Position numbers and translations under genes: made by a program. Shown piece after piece: positions 10,477-20,300 of a DNA stretch of 64,000 nucleotides. Within the stretch, counting starts at the first letter, position 1. Every line of letters begins with the position of its first letter. The DNA is taken from NCBI RefSeq assembly GCF_000271405.2, contig NC_018081.1:1012001-1076000 (forward strand), written 5' to 3'. Under the pieces are notes generated by a model, which made no database searches, was not told the DNA's origin, and saw only the letters and a program-made list of their open reading frames with translations. The DNA is from Enterococcus hirae ATCC 9790. Its GTDB lineage: Bacteria; Bacillota; Bacilli; Lactobacillales; Enterococcaceae.

Positions 10477-10995
10477 ATGACAATTGAATTTCGCAAAACG
10501 ACGTTAGCTGATGTGCCAGCCGTCATGAAAATCATTAATGAAGCAAAACGGTTATTAGCTTCCGCTGATAGTCCGCAATGGCAAAATGGTTATCCAAATG
10601 AAGAAACGATCAGGCAAGATATCGAAAAAACATGGTCTTATGTTTTGGTAGTCGATGGAATCATTGCTGGAACATTAGCCTTACAAAAAACATCTGATAA
10701 AAATTATCAAGAAATCTTTGAAGGAAGTTGGGAAAAAGCTGATGCGCCCTATACAACAATCCATCGCATTGCACTAGCTGATGCATTTCGCGGACAAAAG
10801 CTGGCTTACCGACTCGTTGAGTATGCAGAAGCAGAAACAAAGGCCTTAGGAATGGCACAAGTAAGAGTTGATACGCACAAAAAGAATACTAGTATGCAAC
10901 GTATCATGGCTCATTGTGGGTTTGAGTTACGTGGTATCGTCTATGTCGACGATGAGATAGACAATGAACGATTGGCGTATCAAAAATTGCTTTAG
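10477..10995 (+). CDS. GNAT-family N-acetyltransferase
   Basis: A 172-residue cytosolic acyltransferase. It opens with IEFRKTTLADVPAVMKIINEAK. The acetyl-CoA site is around IHRIALADAFRGQKLAYRLVEYAE, and VDTHKKNTSMQRIMAHCGFELRG matches the C-terminal motif B of the fold. A clear AAGGGGAT site precedes the ATG. It stands alone between two terminators. The substrate cannot be told; paralogues in lactobacilli and enterococci are annotated only as GNAT proteins. Confidence 0.85.
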   Translation: MTIEFRKTTLADVPAVMKIINEAKRLLASADSPQWQNGYPNEETIRQDIEKTWSYVLVVDGIIAGTLALQKTSDKNYQEIFEGSWEKADAPYTTIHRIALADAFRGQKLAYRLVEYAEAETKALGMAQVRVDTHKKNTSMQRIMAHCGFELRGIVYVDDEIDNERLAYQKLL

Positions 10996-10996
10996 T

Positions 10997-11023
10997 AAAG
11001 GAAGCAGTGGTTTTGCTTCTTTT
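10997..11023 (+). terminator. Short terminator
   Basis: AAAGGAAGCA and TGCTTCTTTT form a 10-bp stem with one mismatch right after the acetyltransferase stop. Confidence 0.6.
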
Positions 11024-11111
11024 GTTGATTCCTAGTATAATGACTCTGTTTTTTAGAATAGTGAACGAAGAGTATTACATGGCGAAACTACAATGAAATG
11101 GAGAGTTATCA

Positions 11112-12074
11112 GTGAAAGAAAATTTTTGGGCAGAATTACCGAAGCCCTTTTTTATATTAGCACCAATGGAGGATGTCACAGATGTGGTGTTTCGACATGT
11201 TGTGCAGGCGGCAGGAGCGCCCGATGTGTTTTTTACAGAATTTACAAATTCCGATAGTTTCTGCCATCCTGATGGTAAAGAAAGTGTCAGAGGTCGCTTG
11301 ACATTTACCGAAGATGAACAGCCGATGGTTGCTCATATCTGGGGTGATAAACCAGAATTTTTTAGACAAATGAGTATCGAACTAGCAGAAATGGGTTTTA
11401 AAGGGATCGATTTGAATATGGGATGTCCGGTTCCTAACGTTGCTGAACGTGGGAAAGGGAGTGGCTTGATTCTTCGTCCAGAAGTTGCAGCGGAACTGAT
11501 CGAAGCAGCGAAAGCAGGAGGATTACCTGTAAGCGTCAAGACAAGAATCGGCTATACAGAACAAGAAGAGTTGGAAGGTTGGTTGAGTCATTTATTGAAA
11601 CAAGATATCGCCAATCTTTCTGTTCATTTACGTACGAGAAAAGAAATGAGTAAAGTAGATGCTCATTGGGAGTTGATCCCTCAAATCGTAGCATTAAGAG
11701 ATCAACTTGCGCCACAAACGTTGCTTACGATCAATGGCGACATTCCTGATCGGCAAACGGGCTTGGAATTAGTTGAAAAATATGGTGTAGACGGGATTAT
11801 GATCGGTCGTGGGATCTTTAAAAATCCTTTTGCTTTTGAAAAAGAACCAAGGGAACATTCAGCAACTGAATTGATTGATCTTTTACGTCTGCAATTAGAT
11901 CTCCAAGACCAATATGCCAAAGAAATCCCCCGTTCAATGACTGGGCTACATCGTTTCTTTAAAATCTATGTCAAAGGATTTCCGGGCGCAAGTGACTTAC
12001 GTGTTCAATTAATGAATACTAAATCGACCGACGAAGTCAGAGCGCTTTTAAATGCTTTTTCTAATCAAGAGTAA
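11112..12074 (+). CDS. tRNA-dihydrouridine synthase family protein
   Basis: A 320-residue FMN-dependent TIM-barrel enzyme that reduces uridines in the tRNA D-loop. It starts at GTG (GGAGAG 8 nt upstream). Motifs include the N-terminal LAPMEDVTD, the catalytic-loop region [20 protein letters not shown] with its Cys, [21 protein letters not shown] with the His used in the family, and the phosphate-binding NGDI...[10 protein letters not shown]. The length fits Dus proteins. It is a second-type Dus, distinct from the dusB that usually sits beside lysS in this group (inference). It is monocistronic, with a terminator 76 bp downstream. Confidence 0.88.
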   Translation: MKENFWAELPKPFFILAPMEDVTDVVFRHVVQAAGAPDVFFTEFTNSDSFCHPDGKESVRGRLTFTEDEQPMVAHIWGDKPEFFRQMSIELAEMGFKGIDLNMGCPVPNVAERGKGSGLILRPEVAAELIEAAKAGGLPVSVKTRIGYTEQEELEGWLSHLLKQDIANLSVHLRTRKEMSKVDAHWELIPQIVALRDQLAPQTLLTINGDIPDRQTGLELVEKYGVDGIMIGRGIFKNPFAFEKEPREHSATELIDLLRLQLDLQDQYAKEIPRSMTGLHRFFKIYVKGFPGASDLRVQLMNTKSTDEVRALLNAFSNQE

Positions 12075-12150
12075 CCGATGAAAATTTCAAGAATACTGTA
12101 TTCTGTTTGTATTTTTGAATCTTATAAAAGAAATCAGAGGTAGATAAAAC

Positions 12151-12194
12151 GCCGAATGATCCGAATGAATTTTCGTGATCATTGGGCTTTTTTT
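12151..12194 (+). terminator. Terminator after the dus gene
   Basis: GCCGAATGATC (12151-12161) and GATCATTGGGC (12177-12187) pair with one mismatch and are followed by seven T. Confidence 0.8.
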
Positions 12195-12229
12195 GTAAAA
12201 GTAGTTATTTAATGAGAAAATTGAATGGC

Positions 12230-12740
12230 AAATGAGACAAAAATTGTCACAGTCTCTTCTAGTATCTCTAAAAACGAATAAACGGCGTTCAAGAAGCAAC
12301 TCCTCAACAATAAGCGATGATTTTCTAAAACATGAGGAGCTGTTTCAAAAAATTCTTTCTTATTGTCATCAGAGCTACCCGATGTTTTCACGACCTCTGA
12401 TTCACGGTGTTCAAAGAGCTGACCTTCGGCGATAAGTCAAAAAATCTCAAAACATGGGAAGCTGTTTCGAGATTTCCATCCTTAATGCTCCTGCGATTAC
12501 TCGTCGCAGTTTTTACTTGGTGAGCGCTCAGGTCAAAACCCTCTTTTCACGACCTCTTGTTCACGGTGAGACAAAAGTAGCATCTTCGGAAATAAGCTGA
12601 AATTTACCAAAAATTTGAGAAGCACCAAGTAGGTAACAATCAACATCAAAAACTAGTTTTTGTGTTTCTTGTCAATTTTCGGAAATTCCTTCTTATTTCT
12701 TGATGCTAAACACTTTTGTCTCAACCTCTTTGAGCATATT
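12230..12740 (-). repeat. Interspersed intergenic repeat, copy 1 (longest, with internal duplication)
   Basis: About 510 bp without a convincing gene. Read on the minus strand it shares blocks with 21720-21897, 24889-25175 and 25785-25905: an opening GTTGAGACAA, TTTAGCATCAAGA, CCGTGAACAAGAGGTCGTGA, TAGCTCTGATGACAATAAG and an ending GTTTATTCGTTTTTA. The GGTCGTGAAAA block occurs twice here, at about 12387-12415 and 12546-12575, so this copy carries an internal duplication of roughly 150 bp. Short ORFs inside it differ between copies and are not conserved. It lies between the dus terminator and the crt operators. Confidence 0.6.
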
Positions 12741-12742
12741 AG

Positions 12743-12792
12743 TTTATCACTTGATAAATTTTGCGTTATCATTAAATTTATCAAGTGATAAA
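12743..12792. promoter_or_regulatory. Twin palindromic operators of the crtNM operon
   Basis: Two near-identical 16-bp palindromes, TTTATCACTTGATAAA (12743-12758) and TTTATCAAGTGATAAA (12777-12792), lie 34 bp centre to centre. They are inverted relative to each other, so the whole forms an 18-bp-arm inverted repeat. A TTGATA box (12751) and TAAATT (12773) with 16-bp spacing could be the promoter, in which case the sites overlap the -35 and follow the -10. The second site ends 20 bp before crtN. TetR- or MarR-type dimers bind such sites. No regulator gene is adjacent. Confidence 0.6.
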
Positions 12793-12812
12793 AAAGGTAA
12801 GTAGGTGATCCC

Positions 12813-14303
12813 ATGAAAAAAATTATTGTCATTGGGGCGGGAGTAGCTGGATTAAGTGCCGCAGTTCGGTTGCAAAAGCTAGGATATGAAGTCACACTGT
12901 ACGAAAAAGATCGTCAAGTTGGCGGGAAAATGAATCAAATCAAAACGGCAGGATTTACCTTTGATTTAGGGCCAACGATTGTGATGATGCCAGAAATTTA
13001 TCGGGAAGTATTTGAATTTTGTGGGAAAGACCCCGATGACTACATTTCAATGAAAAAAGTTGATCCAATGTTAAAACTGTATTTCAACAAAGAGGAACCA
13101 ATCGAGTTTTCCAATGATTTAATTGAATTGACAAAGACGTTGGAAAACATTTCGCCAGAAGATACACAAGGTTATTTCGCATTTTTAGCAGATATCTATC
13201 AGCGATATACGATCGCAAAAGAAGCCTTTATCACGAAATCATTTCGTGGTTTTTGGGATTTTTATAATCCTAAATCATTATGGGCAGGGATCCGCTTGCG
13301 GACATTCAGCGATGCGTATACGTCTATTTCTAAATTTGTGAAGGATGACCGTTTGCGTAAATCATTGGCTTTTCAAACACTTTATATCGGGGTATCGCCT
13401 TATCAAGGACCCTCTTTATATACGATTATTCCAATGATCGAATTATTTTATGGTGTTTATTTTATTGAAGGTGGAATGTATACGTTAGCGACTTCATTGG
13501 CTCGATTGTTTGAAGAGTTAGGTGGAAAGATCGTTTACGAAACATCAGTAGATGAAATCCTAATTGACAATAAGATTGCTAAAGGGATCCGAATCGGGAA
13601 AGAACAAGTGATGGCTGATGCTATTGTATGTGGCGCTGATTTTCCTTATGCGATGAAGGAATTAATTCCTGATGAAAGAAAACGGGGAAAGTATACAAAT
13701 AAAAAAATCGCTAAATTTGAATATTCATGTTCTTGTTTTTTGATGTATCTTGGCTTAGACAAGAAATACCCAGAGGAACACTTGCATAGTATTTATTTTG
13801 CAGAAGACTTTAAACAAAATGTTGATGATCTCTTTGAACGAGGAAAGTTACCAGATGATCCATCTTTTTATTTGTACCGACCGTCATTGATGGATGATTC
13901 GCTTGCACCTGAGGATCAGGAAGGCTTATATGTCTTAGTACCAGTGCCAGAATTGTCAAAATATGAGAAGTGGACGGAACAAACGATGCAAGCCTATCGC
14001 CAAAAAATCATCCGATTGCTCAAAGAAAAGACGATTTTTAAGGATATCGATGAGCATATCGTATCCGAAACATTGATCACGCCCAAAGATTTTTCTGAAC
14101 GTTTCAATGCTTATAATGGAGCGACTTTTGGCTTAAAACCGACATTGAAACAAAGTAATTATTACCGCCCGCATAACAAATTTTCTGCAGCAGAAAATTT
14201 ATATTTTTGTGGGAGTAGTACCCATCCTGGCGCAGGGGTACCAATTGTTATGCAAAGCGCAAAATTAGCGGTAGAGGAGCTGTTGAGAGATGATAACCAT
14301 TAA
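12813..14303 (+). CDS. crtN: 4,4'-diapophytoene desaturase
   Basis: A 496-residue FAD-dependent desaturase that converts 4,4'-diapophytoene to the yellow 4,4'-diaponeurosporene in the C30 carotenoid pathway. The N-terminal dinucleotide site is IVIGAGVAGLSAAVRLQKLGYEV, followed by QVGGKMNQIKTAGFTFDLGPTI. The C-terminal FAD block is ENLYFCGSSTHPGAGVPIVMQSAKLA, and the length matches CrtN of staphylococci and enterococci. It overlaps crtM by 14 bp. Expression is probably set by the twin palindromes just upstream. No glycosyltransferase or acyltransferase genes (crtPQO) follow, so the end product should be diaponeurosporene rather than staphyloxanthin. Confidence 0.94.
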   Translation: MKKIIVIGAGVAGLSAAVRLQKLGYEVTLYEKDRQVGGKMNQIKTAGFTFDLGPTIVMMPEIYREVFEFCGKDPDDYISMKKVDPMLKLYFNKEEPIEFSNDLIELTKTLENISPEDTQGYFAFLADIYQRYTIAKEAFITKSFRGFWDFYNPKSLWAGIRLRTFSDAYTSISKFVKDDRLRKSLAFQTLYIGVSPYQGPSLYTIIPMIELFYGVYFIEGGMYTLATSLARLFEELGGKIVYETSVDEILIDNKIAKGIRIGKEQVMADAIVCGADFPYAMKELIPDERKRGKYTNKKIAKFEYSCSCFLMYLGLDKKYPEEHLHSIYFAEDFKQNVDDLFERGKLPDDPSFYLYRPSLMDDSLAPEDQEGLYVLVPVPELSKYEKWTEQTMQAYRQKIIRLLKEKTIFKDIDEHIVSETLITPKDFSERFNAYNGATFGLKPTLKQSNYYRPHNKFSAAENLYFCGSSTHPGAGVPIVMQSAKLAVEELLRDDNH

Positions 14304-15159
14304 CAATGATCCTTTTCAAGAATACCAAAAAGATTTTGCCTATTGTGAATCAATCATCAAGAAAAATTCAAAATCGTTTTACCTGGCTTTCTCACAGTTG
14401 CCTAAACGAAAAGCTCAAAGTGTCTATGCCGTGTATGCGTTTTGCCGACGTGCAGATGATTTGATTGATCGCGACAACAATCAAGCGGGATTGAGACAGT
14501 TAGAACGGCAATTGCTAGATTTTAATGAGGGAAAGGTTCCCAACGATCCAGTCTGGCGTGCGTTATCAGTGGTCTTTGACAATTTCCCCATGGTAACCGC
14601 TCCTTTTTTTGATATGCTGACTGGTCAACGAAAAGATGCTGATTTTAAGCAACCAGAAACAAGAAAAGATCTTGAAGAATATTGTTATTACGTTGCAGGT
14701 AGTGTAGGTTTGATGTTGCTTCCGCTTTTAACTGAGCGCCCAGCTGACATCGTTGTACCAGCTAAAAAATTAGGAGAAGCGATGCAGTTAACGAATATTT
14801 TACGAGATGTTGGAGAAGATTATCAAATGGGGCGAATCTACCTGACAAAAGAAGACATGACTAGATTTGGGGTGGCAACTACCATGTTAAAAGAAAAGCA
14901 AGCCCAAACACAATTAGTCGCTTTATGGGAATCACTGGCTAAGCAGGCTGAAAACTTATATGAAGAATCATTTGAAATGTTTCCTCTTATTACAGAAGAT
15001 TGTCGTCAAGCACTTGCCAGTGCTGCGTTTATTTATCGTGAGCAATTAAATATCGTGAGAAAACAGCATTATTCTTTATTTGATAATAAGAATAAAGTTA
15101 GTCATTATCGAAAAGTACAGCTTTTAAAAGAGGTCAAAAGTTATCTCAAAAGCTATTGA
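14290..15159 (+). CDS. crtM: 4,4'-diapophytoene (dehydrosqualene) synthase
   Basis: A 289-residue trans-isoprenyl synthase that joins two farnesyl diphosphates head to head into 4,4'-diapophytoene, the first committed step of C30 carotenoid synthesis. Both Asp-rich metal-binding motifs are present: FCRRADDLIDRD near residue 50 and LTNILRDVGEDYQMGRIYL near residue 165. AGGAGCTGTTGAGAG before the ATG, inside the crtN end, provides the ribosome site. The stop is followed by a terminator about 85 bp on. Together with crtN this is the complete minimal set for a yellow membrane pigment. Confidence 0.94.
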   Translation: MITINNDPFQEYQKDFAYCESIIKKNSKSFYLAFSQLPKRKAQSVYAVYAFCRRADDLIDRDNNQAGLRQLERQLLDFNEGKVPNDPVWRALSVVFDNFPMVTAPFFDMLTGQRKDADFKQPETRKDLEEYCYYVAGSVGLMLLPLLTERPADIVVPAKKLGEAMQLTNILRDVGEDYQMGRIYLTKEDMTRFGVATTMLKEKQAQTQLVALWESLAKQAENLYEESFEMFPLITEDCRQALASAAFIYREQLNIVRKQHYSLFDNKNKVSHYRKVQLLKEVKSYLKSY

Positions 15160-15242
15160 ACCGTCTGATTATTAAAGAACCGAATATAAATTCAATATTG
15201 TTGTTTTCAAACGATCATTAGTTGAAAAAATTGAAAGCAATG

Positions 15243-15275
15243 AGCCCGAGACCAAAAAGGTTGTCGGGCTTTTTA
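15243..15275 (+). terminator. Terminator of the crtNM operon
   Basis: AGCCCGAGACC and GGTTGTCGGGCT form a GC-rich stem with one bulge, followed by five T. Confidence 0.8.
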
Positions 15276-15419
15276 TCACTGTTTTGTTACATAGGTCTTT
15301 CTATGCGAGAAAAATTTTCAGATAAAAATAAAGATTTAGCGGAATATTTTAGAACTTGTCGTATATTATTCATGACCAAGGTAATAGTTTTACCAACTAA
15401 ATGCTAGGAGGATGGAAGA

Positions 15420-15713
15420 ATGGGACCAATTGCAGTTACGCCTGATCAATTAAAATCACAAGCGAAGATCTATCAGCAATCAGCGCTCCAAATACAAGAG
15501 GCTATCCGAAAAGTAAATACGATGAACCAGCAAATTGCACATAATTGGAAAGGACAAGCTTTTCAAGCATATCTTGATCAGTATCACCAGTTAGAAGTTA
15601 GCGTTAAACAAATGACACAATTATTTGAAAGTATTTATGAGCAACTCAACAACTATGCGAATACCGTCTCAGAACGGGATCGTCAAGATGCTCGGAATTT
15701 TGGGTTGCTATAG
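15420..15713 (+). CDS. esxA: WXG100-family type VII secretion substrate (EsxA-like)
   Basis: A 97-residue helical-hairpin protein. The WXG motif is in HNWKGQAFQAYLDQYHQL at the centre, between two amphipathic helices rich in Gln. The C-terminus NYANTVSERDRQDARNFGLL carries the YxxxD/E-like secretion signature (YANTVSE). AGGAGGATGGAAGA precedes the ATG, one of the strongest ribosome sites in the window, as expected for an abundant secreted substrate. It is the first gene of a four-gene type VII locus, separated by 150 bp from esaB, so it may also have its own transcript. Confidence 0.9.
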   Translation: MGPIAVTPDQLKSQAKIYQQSALQIQEAIRKVNTMNQQIAHNWKGQAFQAYLDQYHQLEVSVKQMTQLFESIYEQLNNYANTVSERDRQDARNFGLL

Positions 15714-15864
15714 CGTTTATCAGTAAAAACCAATCTTCGTTTGACTTGTACCCATTAAAGCAGCAAATGTCAGTTGTTTTTTAGCTATTTTCATTTGGTT
15801 TTTGTTTTGATTCCTTGACTTTGAATGTAAAAAATAAGCCATACATGAAAAAAGGGGTAACTCA

Positions 15865-16140
15865 ATGAAACAGGGAATAGTCATTGATATTTGTTTGCAA
15901 ATCGAACAGCAAACGATCGACTTGCAAATACCTAGGGAAATAACCATTAGGCGCTTAAAGGAATTATTTGTGAACGCGCTTCAGGTTTCTTCGATCGTGC
16001 TACCGGCTGCGTTCGATTTAGAAGTGACAAATAAATCAATACGATTGAATGAAGAATTTCTTTTATCAGATTATCCAATTAGTCATGGTGACCAACTGTT
16101 AATCAAGCCACGTATCCTTAATGGTGGTGACAACAAGTAA
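15865..16140 (+). CDS. esaB: EsaB/YukD-like ubiquitin-fold protein
   Basis: A 91-residue protein with the beta-grasp pattern of YukD: VIDICLQIEQQTIDLQIPREITIRRLKELFVNAL, then SIRLNEEFLLSDYPISHGDQLLIKP. EsaB is a small cytosolic accessory or regulator of the Firmicutes type VII system. An AAAAGGGGTAAC site precedes the ATG. The stop codon abuts the TTG start of essB directly, so the two are coupled. The 150 bp between esxA and this gene hold no esaA or essA, which stand here in the usual gene order. Confidence 0.85.
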   Translation: MKQGIVIDICLQIEQQTIDLQIPREITIRRLKELFVNALQVSSIVLPAAFDLEVTNKSIRLNEEFLLSDYPISHGDQLLIKPRILNGGDNK

Positions 16141-17313
16141 TTGAAGAGCGAAAAGGATGTATTTAAAAAAGAAGGTATTAAAATAACCGATGAACGAGTG
16201 GAAATTCAGCTACAAGCGAATCAATATGCGCTGGATCAGATCGAACAATATACATTTTTTTTAAAACCTAAAAGAAATTTACTGGCAGGTGACGTTAGCC
16301 ATTTATCTACAGAAAAATTAATCATTCAATACAAAAAAACAAATCAAATGAAGTGTTTCTCACAGGTTTTGATTAAATTAGATTTTTACCAACGATTATT
16401 GCTTGCCCAAAAAGTCAATCAATTGTGTGATTTTATGAATGGACCGATCCAACCATTGTTTCATCCCGATAATTTGTTTCTGTTTGGAGAAGAGATTTTT
16501 CTTGCACATCGAGGGTTTATGCAAGTTATCGCTCCATATACGGTCACTGAAAATGATTTTCTGAAGCAATATCGGGCACTGGTGTTGGCTATCTTATATC
16601 CTAATTTGAGTTATGAGAGTTTAAATGGAGGAAGTGAAGGATTAACAGATGACTTGTCGAAATTGCTCCATGGAGCAAAAAATGTAACAGAAATCAATCA
16701 GATTATTAGCGACCAAATCGAAACACAAAAGGAGATTCGAGCGACAGAATTACGTGTGGTCAGTAGGAAAAATTACTTTATTTTTAAATGGGGTAGCCTT
16801 TTATTCAGCTTGTCAACCATCCTTTTTGCTTTATTAACAGGAATTTATGCGTTTTATCAATTACCACAGATAGAACGGAGCGTGGATGCACAAGCAAAAT
16901 ATATAGCCAAGGATTATGCAGGTGTTTTAACGGCTTTAGCAGATGTATCCCCCAGTTTGTTTTCTCAAAGTATCAAATATATAGTGGCTGTTAGTGTCAT
17001 TCAATTAGATCATTTAACTTCATTAGAAAAAACAGCTATTTTAAATCAATTATCTCAAGAGTCAAGTGAGAATCGTTTGCTTTATTGGATTTACATTGAC
17101 AGAAATAATCTCCAACAGGCATTGGATATCGCTCAAAACATTGGAGATGAGCAGTATCTTTTGCATGTCTATACTAAGTTATATCTGACAGTAAAAATGA
17201 ACGATCAAATGAGTGGTGAAAAAAAGCAAAAATTACTAAAAAACTATCAAGAAAAAATTAGTCAATATAGCAAAAAGCCAGGAGAGAATAAATCTGAAAA
17301 TCCCACAAAATAA
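16141..17313 (+). CDS. essB: EssB/YukC-like type VII secretion membrane protein
   Basis: A 390-residue component of the secretion channel. The N-terminal half (to about residue 215) has the pseudokinase fold pattern of YukC/EssB, with LDFYQRLLLAQKVNQL and PIQPLFHPDNLFLFGEEIFLAHRG. One membrane helix follows (WGSLLFSLSTILFALLTGIYAFY), then an external helical domain. It starts at TTG, right after the esaB stop, with GGTGGTGAC as ribosome site. It is a little shorter than the roughly 445 residues of the staphylococcal and Bacillus proteins because the C-terminal tail is short. It lies 22 bp upstream of essC. Confidence 0.85.
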   Translation: MKSEKDVFKKEGIKITDERVEIQLQANQYALDQIEQYTFFLKPKRNLLAGDVSHLSTEKLIIQYKKTNQMKCFSQVLIKLDFYQRLLLAQKVNQLCDFMNGPIQPLFHPDNLFLFGEEIFLAHRGFMQVIAPYTVTENDFLKQYRALVLAILYPNLSYESLNGGSEGLTDDLSKLLHGAKNVTEINQIISDQIETQKEIRATELRVVSRKNYFIFKWGSLLFSLSTILFALLTGIYAFYQLPQIERSVDAQAKYIAKDYAGVLTALADVSPSLFSQSIKYIVAVSVIQLDHLTSLEKTAILNQLSQESSENRLLYWIYIDRNNLQQALDIAQNIGDEQYLLHVYTKLYLTVKMNDQMSGEKKQKLLKNYQEKISQYSKKPGENKSENPTK

Positions 17314-17335
17314 GACACTATGCACCGAAAATCAG

Positions 17336-20300
17336 ATGAATATCAGTCTTTCCATCCTTTTTGATCTCTTTTATTTTGGGGAGATGTTTATTCATGAAGT
17401 ATTTACTCAAAATGATAAAGAGCTGGTGATCGCCGGCAAAAAAATCTGTTATATCAAACAGCATATAAATTTTTCAGACTCTTCGATCAAAGATGATCCG
17501 AGGTTTCTGATATTAAAGCATGAAACATTGCAGAGAAAGTGGATCGATCCACCGAAGCAATTGATTGATATTTCATGTGCAACAACCTCTGCCTTGATGA
17601 TTGAATCAGATGCAATGATTGCGATAGATTATCAGGATAATAACTATCAATTGAGTATATATCCTAGTAAAGCACCCGTTTATTATAATCAGCAACTTGT
17701 AACAAAAGGTGTATTTACTTTCCAAGTAGGTGATCAGATCGTAGTGGATCAGTGGATTATCGAAAGGCGGGAAAAGCAGTGGCAGATCATCGGTTTAGGT
17801 CAAGCGATCCAATTAAATCCATGGGTACTTTCTGAAGTCCCTTATATACCTGAATATCCTAAGCACTTCCCCTTTTTTAGAAGAAGCCCTAGAATCTATC
17901 TGGAAGAGCCAAAAGTACAAGTGGAGGTTCGATTACCGAGACACGAAGCAGCTCAGGAGAAACAATCCTTTTTTAAATTGGTTCTCCCGTCTTTAGGCAT
18001 ATTTATCTTAAGCGGAATGTTTCTATTTTTTAGCAATCGAAACCTGCTTCTGATACTAGGTATGTATGGACTTAATTTATTGACGTCCAGTATCTCTACT
18101 ATCAATTATTTATTAAATAAAAAGAAAATAAAACGAAAAAAAAGTGAACAAAAAATAACTATCCAACAATATAGAATCAAAAAAGCTTTTGAATTAAACA
18201 GGTTACAGCAAAGACAAAAAGAAGTTTTACAGTACATGTATCCTTCTAATAATCAATTAGCACGAATGACAAAGGAATGTCATCCAAGAATCTATGAACG
18301 TCGACCAAAGGATAAAGATTTTTTAACCGTTTGCTTAGGAATAGGCGAACGTCCATCCAGTTTTAAAATTGTTAGTTCTTATTTGGATGAGGATCAATGG
18401 AACGATGAAATTCTATCCGATTTTATTCGTCCTTATCAAAAATTAAAGAACGCACCTATTGCGATTTCATTAGCAACTCAGTCAGTGGGGCTTGTCGGTC
18501 CATCGAATGTTTTGCAGGAAGCTCTTCAATCTTTACTATTTCAAATTTCTGTCTTGCACTCTTACCAAGAGGTTGAGTTTATCACTCTTCTTCAAGAAAA
18601 AGAATATGAAAAAACATGGAAAAATTGGCGTTGGTTACCACATCATACGTTGCGATCCTTTCCACTTAAACAAAGAGGGCTCCTATTCAATTTAAAAAAT
18701 CGAGAGTTGGTTTTAAGTGCATTTTATAAGATCCTTTCTAAAAGGAAGCAAAAACTACAACATGCTGATTATCAGAAGATAGCTTTTAAACCAACTTATG
18801 TTTTTTCAATTATCACAGAAGAAGGCTTGTGGGAGCATGAAATCAGTGAGTTTTTAACAGAAGAATTAAATCGGTATGATGTCGTAGTTATTTGGGCGAA
18901 GGAATCTATCGATCAGTTGCCTGAAACTGTAACGACGTTAATAGCGTATCAAAGTCAAGATATTGCTATGTTGATCAATCATAAAGAACAACACATTAAT
19001 CAACCATTTACACCTAATCGTTTACCAACTAGTTATCCACTTGAACAAGCAATTTTTCGCTTAGCTAACTTATTCCATGAAGAAATTGAAAATCAAAATC
19101 TGCCAGAAAAAATCAATTTATTAGAGCAATATCAAGTTCAGACTGTTGAGGAGTTAATGATTTCTAAGCGCTGGTTGAACGCAGAGCCAAGTAAGACATT
19201 GCGTTCATTGATCGGCTGGCAGAGAAAAAATCAGGGGATCTACTGGGATCTCCATGAACAGGCACATGGACCTCATGCTTTAATTGGTGGCACGACTGGT
19301 TCAGGGAAGTCAGAATTTCTGATTACTTATTTAGTGGGATTAGCCATCAATTTTTCTCCTGAAGATGTAGGGATTCTAGTGATTGATTGGAAAGGTGGCG
19401 GCCTCGCACAAACAGTAAGTAAGTTGCCACATTTTATGGGTGCGATCACTAATTTAGACCGAGTTGGTACGTCCCGTGCATTGATCAGTATCAAAGCGGA
19501 GCTGGAAAAGCGACAAAGGTTACTTGCGACCTATGAAGTAAACAACATCAATGAGTATATGCAGTTATACAAACAACGAAAACAAAGGAACGTTTCTGCG
19601 TACCCTGATCAGCCGCTGCCTCATCTTTTTCTAGTATCCGATGAGTTTGCCGAATTAAAAGTCAATGTGCCAGAATTTTTGGAGGAGCTGACTTCAGTAG
19701 CGCGGATTGGTCGTTCACTTGGCGTCCATTTAATTTTAGCTACCCAAAAACCAGCCGGAGTAGTCAACGACCAAATCGAGGCGAATAGTAAAAGTAAAGT
19801 GGCATTGAAAATGGCAAGTGTTCAAGACTCAAAGGAACTTTTACAAACAACAGATGCAGCTTATGTGTCAAGACCAGGGAGGGGTTATCTTAAGGTAGGA
19901 GAAAATGACGTCTATGAATTGTTCCAAAGTGGTTATACAAAAGCACCCTACGCACCAAACCAATCTCTTGAAGATGAACGGATCGTTGTTGTGAATGAAT
20001 TTGGTCAAAAGGAAGTCCTCTTTGCTCCTACAGAAAAAGATTCGAGGAAAGCAGCGGGCAGTATAGTTACGCAATATGAGGCAGTCAGAAGGTTGATTGT
20101 ACAAACTTTTCAACAATCAACATTCAGCCAACCATCACAACCTTGGTTACCAGAATTACCAACGTGGTTAGTAATGCCTATCTTTAAAGGAAATGAACGG
20201 AATACATTAAAGGTTCCTATAGGCTTGTTAGATGTACCTCATGAGCAAAAGCAAAGTCATTATTACTATGATTGCGAGAAAAGTAGTCATACCGTTGTAT

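Noticed and set aside
12209-12435. Small frames on both strands in the 12.2-12.7 kb gap
   Set aside because: They fall in the interspersed repeat, and the corresponding frames are not kept in the other copies.
15222-15407. 61-codon frame after crtM
   Set aside because: It includes the crtNM terminator stem and has no ribosome site or protein-like composition.
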